From Merluccius polli (taxonomy: Eukaryota > Chordata > Actinopteri > Gadiformes > Merlucciidae), in NCBI GenBank assembly GCA_030340625.1, contig JAOPHQ010006333.1:24384-88383 (forward strand): a stretch of DNA of 64,000 nucleotides. Direction: 5' to 3'. Positions 42,752 through 51,600 of this stretch are shown one piece after another. Position numbers and translations under genes: made by a program. Position 1 is the stretch's first letter. Every line of letters begins with the position of its first letter. The notes beneath the pieces are model-generated. The model made no database searches. It had not been told where the DNA came from and saw nothing but the letters and a program-made list of their open reading frames with translations.

Positions 42752-45620
42752 GGTTTGGGGTCATATTCTCTCTCTCGGGCCCCTATACTTGGCATGAGTC
42801 TATCTACTACTGGCACTGTCCGTATAGAGAAAGCATAAGAAGCCTTACTGCAGTTTGTTTCCATAGCATACGCTTGCTCACTGTGCTCAAGTTGTTGACA
42901 TTCTCCAATCAATGTTAAATGGAGCCATTTATTGTAATAGATGATTATTTGTTGTTGCCCGTTGTTAAAATGATGACCGATTTGTTTCCAGCCTGTCCTT
43001 TCACCCCATCTACTGGCAGACTAATGGACTAGCATTATAATGTGGCACTTTATAGACTTTATAGTCTGTTGGCATGCATCTAAGGGGAAAACATCTAGTT
43101 CAACAGATCATTCTTGTGAAAAATATAGCTTTTATTAACAAGCACATATTTAATGTTTTTGTGAGCAAAGTGAAGTGGCCACTAGCATTAGACCTGTGAA
43201 GGGAACCACTAATGGTCGAACAACACAGATTTGTTTCAATAAAGCACTGCTTCAGAACTCCTAGCCATTTAAGTAGCCCATAACAAAACTCTTGAAGATA
43301 TTGGATTGTCGTCTCCAAGTCTAAATTGAATAAGAATGCTTTGAATGTCTTCCTGAAATATGCATCTTAACTGTCGAGTAGCCACTAATATACTCTTGCA
43401 TTGGGTTGACTAGAACATCCTCTATTTACACTGTCACATCAAGATGTGATATGTATTCTTAGAAATGTGCAAACTGCAGAAGAGTGATAAGCCAAGATAA
43501 TTTGGCTAGTGATGGCGAAACTCCTTTTTATCAGAAGTAGGCCAAATGGTTAAGTATTTATTAAAAATGCAACTGCATAGAGGTTATGACTAGATTTGGT
43601 TGGGAAAGTGAACTGTATCTGGAAATCCTACGAATACAGGCAATGCATAGATTAGTGTAAGAGGTTGTTTTTTTTTCATTAATTTCCATCAGATATCCTA
43701 TGCTATGCAAAAGGTGTACACACTTGAAATATGTAAAAAAAAGAAGACAAAATAGTATATAATCTGACTACGCTTGGGTACGACATAACCACGTTGTTAT
43801 TGTACTTATAAAAGATCCTTGTTCCCCGCTTTGATTCTTTGAAAGCAGTTGTGATACATGAGAGCTATGTATTGTCTATTCATCTCACCATGGCTCCGTC
43901 TCTGCAGTGTCTAGTCTACTGCTGTAATGCCTCCTGGAGATTGTCTTTTAATGTTTCTACAATTTTTCCTGTGAGATGGTGCCGCTGTGCTCACTGACAT
44001 CAAATGCATTCTTGTCTCTTTCAGTTTTACAAGCATGTTGTGCAGAGTGTGGAGAAGTTCGTACAAAAGGTGAGCTTCAGAGTACAATAGACACAATACA
44101 TGTTTGACTACTAGATAAGCCACATAAACGTACATTTTTGTCAACCGTTTCTTGTATACTTCGGTGAACTCCTATTACCCAGAGATTTAGCAGGGTCCAA
44201 AATTAACTTTTAGAATTTTGTCTTTTTATCTGCCAGACTGGAAAAATCTACCAGCCAAGCCATTGTTTTAAAATGGTCAAATCTATCAGCCATTGGCTAG
44301 TGGCAGGTGTTCATTAGTGTTGCACCGATACCATTTTTTGGCCCCCGATACCGATACCGATACCCGGCTGTGCAGTAACGGCCGATACCGATACCATACC
44401 GATACCACGCCGGAAAAAAAAATATATATATATATATATATACACAAGCTTTTTTTCTTCTAATACTAAAGAACTGCATACTCACTTGGATGTAAAATCA
44501 TTGCTATCATGGCTTAATTACTAGTATAATTAGATAATATAGTATAACTAGAGATAATTACTAGTATGTAGTCTGTGATGCGGTCACTGTCTGTCCATTT
44601 GAGCGATCTCCCGCCTGTGAGCACAAGACGCGTCTCCCTCTCTCTCCTGCTTTTTCCCCTCTTCTCCTTGTTTGTGTCCGCATGGCACCCCGGGGAGCGG
44701 GGGGGGGGGGGGGGGGGGGCATGGGTGGTGACCGGGTGCGTCGCACCGGCAGGCGGACCCGCTCACTGAGTTTCCCCGCACCGGCGCGTCCGCAGGCGGA
44801 GCAACTTTTCTGTGCGCCGCGCGGCTGAACCGCGCGCCCTCCGCGTCTCCGGTGCTTTTTTTTCTTGCTTTTTTTTGGTACTTTGTCGTCGTCGCTTGTC
44901 GGTCGGTCAACATGCGCGGCCGGGCGGCCGGAGTGGGCCAATAGGATAGCTGCTTGGCACGGCATGCACTGAACACGTGTGATCACACGCAGCAGTGAGT
45001 GAAGGGAGAGAAAGACGCAAAGCGCTGCGTTCCAAGTTTCATATTAATATGTAAATGGCATCGGCGCATTATTTGTTCGTACTCGCCGATACCGATGCCA
45101 GCATTTTAGCGCGGTATCGGGGCCCCTCCCGATACTAGTATCGGTATCGGTGCAACACTAGTGTTCATTTTGGACCCTGGATGTTATTGATGGACTAAGG
45201 CAGTGTGTACACTTTGTATTCGCACTGCAAATGTAGCACATGCCAACGCCGTTTCCCCTTGTCACGCTACCTCAACAGTGCAAACCAGAGTACAAGGTGC
45301 CCGGGCTGTACGTCATTGACTCCATCGTGCGGCAGTCGCGGCACCAGTTTGGCACAGAGAAGGACTTGTTTGCCCCGCGCTTCAGCAAGAACATCATTGG
45401 AACCTTCCAGCACCTTTACCGCTGTCCCTCAGATGACAAGGTAAGAGATGCGTTAAACACTGTTTTGTAACACGCACACACGTTTTTTCGTCAGCTTCCT
45501 GTTGTTGTTGTTGTATTTCGATTCTGCTGCATTTCTAAGAACCTCAAATCTGTGGTTTTGTGTTTCCAGAGCAAGATAGTGAGGGTTCTCAACCTGTGGC
45601 AGAAGAATGCCGTGTTCAAG
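25971..45620 (+). CDS. scaf8: scaf8 exons 1-5 encoding the CTD-interacting domain
   Basis: Exons 25971-26000, 27113-27196, 44025-44069, 45279-45440 and the start of 45570-45726 form the N-terminal CID, an all-helical fold that reads the phosphorylated heptad repeat of RNA polymerase II. Recognisable segments are SKAKMTQITKSGIKAIKFYK, YVIDSIVRQSRHQFG, LFAPRFSKNIIGTFQ and KIVRVLNLWQKNAVFKS. The domain is interrupted by a 16.8-kb intron between exons 2 and 3, in contrast to introns of about 0.1-1.2 kb elsewhere in the gene. Confidence 0.95.
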
Positions 45621-48600
45621 AGCGACATCATCCAGCCCCTGTTGGACATGGCCGCAGGGCTGCCCCCACCCAGCATCACCCCGGTCATGCCCAGCAGCAC
45701 CGCCCCGGTCAACAACACCACACCTGGTCAGGCAGAGCGCGCACACACACACACTCACACTCACACACACACACACACACACACACGTGCATGACAAGTC
45801 CCTAGAGGAATCCACTCAATGTGATCATTACTGCTCATCTACGTGTTAATTGGTTGATGTTAAGTATGTATTGTGGCACAGTACACAGAGTGCGTCACGT
45901 CTGTAATTGTATATTCATACACATGCCTCCCTCTCTCGTTGTGTCCAGGGACCCCAGCCACCCCGGCGACCCCAGCCACCATCGTCCAGAGTCTGCCGGA
46001 CTGGGCCTCTCAGATCTCCAACACAGACACAGTGGCTGCTGTCGCCCAGATCCTCCAGAGTCCTCAGGGACAACAGGTTAGCTGCACATGGATCACAACT
46101 CTCCAACACTCTGTACTTATGTTACAATATTTGTTCCCCCTTGTCCTCTTATTTCCCTTGTTAAGCCCTTTTGTGTTGCTGTTATGCACGAAAGGTGTGC
46201 TATTGATAAGTTTTGATTGTGACAGCTATTGTTAAAGTCATTGTGGTTGTGGTCGTCCTGCAGCTCCAGCAGCTGGTGCAGAGTCTGCAGATGCAGCAGC
46301 AGAAGCCCCAGCCGTCCCTGCTGCAGGCGCTGGACGCCGGCCTGGTGGTACAGCTACAGGCACTCACGGCCCAGCTCACGGCCGCCGCCACCGCCAACAG
46401 CCTCAACCCTCTGGAGCAGAGGGTCTCCTCCTTCAACAAGGTAACTGCCTGCGCACCTGCATCCAAGTAACAAGCCACCAGAGGTTGGGTTCACATCGTG
46501 CCTAACAACGCCCTCTAGCTGTTCTAAACTCACTGTCAGTTCACAAAATAAACACACAGCAACAGGAAATGCGATCATTAATTGAAAACAAATCGTCATT
46601 CTTCTGCCAAGTAATATAGTTCCTCAAGAGGGCAAAATGGTTGCCAGGCAACACAGGCTAGCAGGGCTTTAGCATCCAGGTGCATTAATACTAAAAAGTA
46701 ATTGTTAAATATGCACTCACAGATGTTTGTTTATAGTATAGAGTATTTTACAACGGCTTCGACCCAATTGGAATCAAGGACGGGAACTATCCATTTTATA
46801 AACGAGCCCTTAGTTGTTTTGCACTGTGCTGTTAATTATCTGTATGACTAATGTACTGTAATGTAAGGTTTTCTTTTATGTTTATTTCCTACATTTAATG
46901 TTATTTGCTTCAGAAACTTCTGGGCCAGTTTGACTTTGGGAACGATTCGGACCGCAGTGAAGATTCCAAAAAAGACACTTCATCTCAGATGTGAGGACGA
47001 GTTCCATTCATCTCATCGAGTTTCCTTCACATAAATGAATCCATTAATGAATGAGTTAGTGTGTTGTCAATCACTGCATGTCTTATTAACTGGAGTGTTT
47101 GTGGACCTCTGTGGTGGCGGTGGCGGCTCTTTGCAGGCCCATGGTGTCGGAGTCCATCAACAACTCCCTGTTCCACCAGCTGGCCGAGCAGCTGCAGCAG
47201 CAGAACCTGGAGCAGTTCCAGAAGCAGCTGCTGGAGCACCAGCAGAAGGTAGGCCCTCTACACCAGTGGTTCTCAAACTATTTTTTACTAATGGTCCCAC
47301 CTCCCAAGCCATTTTTTTCAAGTACCCCTTTCACGAGTACAAAGGTGAAAAAGATTTAAATTAATATAAATAATATATGTGTGTGTTATTTGGTGTAAGC
47401 ATGAGCGTACAATGAGTGGTGCAAATACTTACAGTTTAGTGAAAAACGTGGGCTTGTGCTTCACATGATTTTTGTCATTCATTGGAAAGATTTACTGAAC
47501 TTGTATGTTAGTATTCACATGTACTTAATAATGTTAAGGAGGCATTCTGATTGAATTAATTGTATTAAGGTGGATTTATTTTACAATTGTTCATAACCAA
47601 TATTAAAACGACAAGTAGTACCCCTGCAATCCTTCAAACACTCTACACACCCTCTACGCCCCTCTAGGTGTAGTCTTCATTATGTAGGAAGGTCTAGGTG
47701 CTTTGTTCACAGTATAATGCTGCTCTTGTTGTCTTTGCTCCTTGAAGTCCATGAGCATGGAGACACAGGACTCCATCTTTGGGCCAGAGAACCCGGTCCC
47801 TTCGGTCCAGAGCACGAGCCAGCCACAGCTCCCTGAGGCAGAGAAACTTGATGATTCCATTGACAACCAGCAACAGGTATCAAAGGGTCGATGAATTCTC
47901 ATTTTATTTTCATCATGGAGATTTTAAGGGGACAGGGGAAGTCATGCCTGGATTATGAATGTTAATGTCACGTGGCTTTAAGGTGGCTCGCTGTATCACA
48001 CCTACATATCCCAAGTGTGTTAAGGTTTGTCACATGGTGATTTCAGGACATGGACATGGATCTGGACGAGGGACCAGATGGAATGGAGGAGGAGCTCTTT
48101 GAGACGGAAGAGAAGAAGACTGCAAGCACTCGCTCCAGGACCCGCTCCCGGTCACGCTCCAGGTCAGAATTTATTTCTCTTTCTTGCTCTCACTCTTGCT
48201 CTCTCTCCCTCCCCCTCCATCCCTCAATTTACTCCTGGCCCCTGTCCGGCTCTTGTATTTGGACTGTTTCCAAACCAGTTCTGCTCATAATTGACACTAA
48301 GTGCTACATTAATTTAGAGCAGTGGGTATATGTCTAGTCATGCTTTTTGTCATAACTTGTTCTACCACTTTATCTCACTCAGGCCAATTCAGATCCAATC
48401 ATTTGATTGCAGTGTAATAGGTTCATGTTTTTGCTACCTCCAAGTAATTTGTATGCGTGTGCACTTAAATTGATCCATGTGCTGCATTTTAAATCCAGAA
48501 CTTGTACACATGGTATAACGTTTGAGGCGTTGGGTCACTTCAGGTCTCCCAAGAGGAGACGGTCTCGGTCACGCTCCGGCTCTCGAAAACGGAAGCACCG

Positions 48601-51600
48601 CAAGCGGTCGCGGTCGCGCTCCCGGGACCGCAAGAGGAAGTCGTCGCGGTCCTACTCCAGCGAGAGACGCGCCCGCGAGCGAGAGAAAGAGAGGCAGAAG
48701 AAGGGCCTTCCCCCAATACGATCCAAGACCCTCAGTGGTAAGCGGACAAACTCGACACCCAGTGTGTGTGGACTGAGTGTCAATGTGAATTCCTAATCAT
48801 GGAAGCAGACAACCTTTCACATGTTAATTGCTACAAATGGACTTACGATTCTTGGCATATGTCTTATCCAGTGTGCAGCACCACTCTGTGGGTGGGCCAA
48901 GTGGACAAGAAGGCCACTCAGCAAGACCTCACCAACCTGTTTGAAGAGTTCGGCCAAATTGAGTCCATCAATGTAAGTTGATCCCAGTCTCCCAGTCTCT
49001 CCCGTAAGCTGCAGCGGTGTTGGTCACTGACCCTTTAACCTCAGTGCGAAATGAATCATCTCAGCCGTGAGCCAGGGGGGATTTTCATTACTACCTGATG
49101 ACCTTAAAATGTTAATAATAACGGACTCGCCTCCTCCCTCCCTCCCTTCTGCCTGGTCAGATGATCCCACCCAGAGGCTGTGCCTACATCTGCATGGTCC
49201 ACCGGCAGGACGCCTACCGCGCCCGCCAGAAGCTCAGCGCCGGCTCCTTTAAGATAGGCTCCAAGGTCATCAAGGTACCCTCCAGCCAATCAAATCCCTG
49301 ATTTCATTTTCCCGCTTTCTCATTTTCCCCCCTTGTGGCCTTGGACAAATTGGATTGTCCCATAACCTCGGTGGACTATTCCCTTTTAACAAAATGCACT
49401 TGGCCGTTTCACTGTCCTCCTAAATTGGAGACACTTTGGTTATGCTATTGCTATGAAACAAACAACGTTCTCAACAGCACTTTTGCACTTGTGTGTCTGT
49501 CTGTCTGTTGTGGACCAGATTGCATGGGCACTGAACAAGGGCGTGAAGCAGGAGTACAAGCAGTTCTGGGATGTAGACCTGGGCGTCACCTACATACCCT
49601 GGGAGAAGGTGAAGCTAGACGACCTGGACGACTTTGCAGAAGGCGGCATCATTGACCAGGAGACCGTCGACGATGGTGAGAGAAAGCTGCACACAAGCCC
49701 CCGGGATCTATGGAAGCAGCAGAAATGCTTGCTGGCCATGGAGTATCACGCTATTATGCAAATATTTAACTGTAAATACACATGGAGCCACGGGCTGGCA
49801 TTCGATGGTTTTGGAGTGGATTTGTTGCCCACTTTCTGAGTCGTTTTCATGATGTTAATTAGAGCCATTCTTTACTAAAAAGCCCTCGTCGACACTCATG
49901 TTTGAAATGAAGTTTGAGATGCATAAACACAGCTGGGCTCTCGAAAGCCTACCACAGAAGAGGATGACTCTGCATGCTCCATGTCTTGTCCTTTCTTCAC
50001 TACAGAGTGGGAGGCAGCCAAGAATGCAGAGCCAGTGAAAGAGCCCCCAAGCCAGCCAGTGAGTGTTGAGGCCATGGCTGCTCCTCCTCCAAACCCCCAC
50101 ACAGAGACCTACAGCCAACAGGTCACAATGATGCCCGTTCAGGTACTGAGAACATACGTATAGGAGGAAAGACAGATCACCGTGCGAACACTGTCCCATG
50201 TATTTTATGCAACTTGACTTGCCGTTTTCAACGGCCTCATGGAGTGGGCCGCGGCGTCAGCGCTACCTAGCTTATATATGGACTTTGTAAAGCATTTACT
50301 GTAATCATTATACTGCACGTTGTCATTACACTGTCATGCTGTTTTTATCGATTATTTGTTTAAATGCACATTTGGATATTGTTTAAGGGTCTGGATTGTT
50401 TAATCAAGGCAATATAATGAATTTTCTATATTATTACTGATATAATTGTAATGGTAACGCCTCAGTCGCAATTACAAAAAATACAGAAGCCACTGCTTCT
50501 CCCATTTGTTTTCAGTACATCCTTACACAATGGAAGCTAGCACCTTATCTTGGGGCTGGTACTCACTGCCTGTTTCAGTGTGTTTAATCTACTGTTTGGC
50601 TAGCCCCATCCACTTCCTAAAGTCCTTCGCTCTTGACCTGCTAATGGGTAGGTTGAGTGATTGCAGCACAGTCACACAGACTGTTTGTTTACTGTTGCGC
50701 AGAAAGTGACTGCACACCAGGCCGACGATTTGAAATAAATGTCCCGTTCGCCCGGGGCGGGGTACTTAAAGCTGTCAAAGGCTCAGGCAACCGATTTGTT
50801 TACGAACAAGGCCTTTTTGCTGTCACGGCATGCACCTTAGGACAAATATACCATCCTCAACTTCCTCTCCTTTCAAACCAATGGATCTCCTCTACTTAAA
50901 CCAGCTCTCTGTGTTGTTTCTAAGAGTTTCTGTTTGAGCCTGCGTCGGTATATTGAATTGAATACCGAATACTGTCGTGCTTCTGACCGCTGACTCACAT
51001 CTCGCACCTCCTCTGCTCAGCTGCCAGTGTCCCAGGCTGTCACCGCTGCAGTAGGCATGGTGCCTCCGTCTTTCCCCCCGGTCTCCATGGGGATACCCCC
51101 ACCTGGCTACGGACCCCCACCACCCTTCATCAGAGCAGGCTTCAATGCCTCTCAGCCTCCCCCAGGTAAACACCTCAGCCCTTTGGAAAGACACAAACAT
51201 CCATTTTCTAAGGACCCGCTACTCATTCAAAACGTGTTGTGTTAATATGGCGTGTTCGTCTTCCATTCCACAGGTTTCATCCACGGAGCTCAGACACCAG
51301 GCATGCCCTCAACACGTAAGTATTCCCAAGTGTCATGTTAGAGAAACTAGTAGTGTTTCCCAAAGTGTTGCATGCATTTTCCATTTCCCAAGTGTTGCAT
51401 TAAATCCAGTAAATCCCGTCTCCCCTTGTGACTTCAGTGCAGCCTTCGATGACCTCCGGCCAGGACGGCAAGGACTCTCCGTACGGAGCCATGATCCCCC
51501 CCACCGGCACCATCCCAGGCGGCTACATGCCACCAGGCCTACCCGGGGCGGGTGTTTTCAACCCCGTCGGGGTCCCTCAGCACACTGCCAACGACAAAGC

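Larger units (their letters stand above)
27197..44024 (+). other. scaf8 intron 2 (16.8 kb), host of transposon insertions
   Basis: Bounded by AAA/GTAAGT and CTCTTTCAG/TTT. It is AT-rich and contains hAT-type insertions at 27966, 29847, 38003 and 38976, a hAT end at 36604, a foldback MITE at 34757 and a local duplication. No independent gene is supported inside it. Confidence 0.85.

Noticed and set aside
44561..44986. GC-rich open frame as a gene or CpG-island promoter
   Set aside because: Lies wholly within the hAT element bounded by GTGTTCAT duplications.
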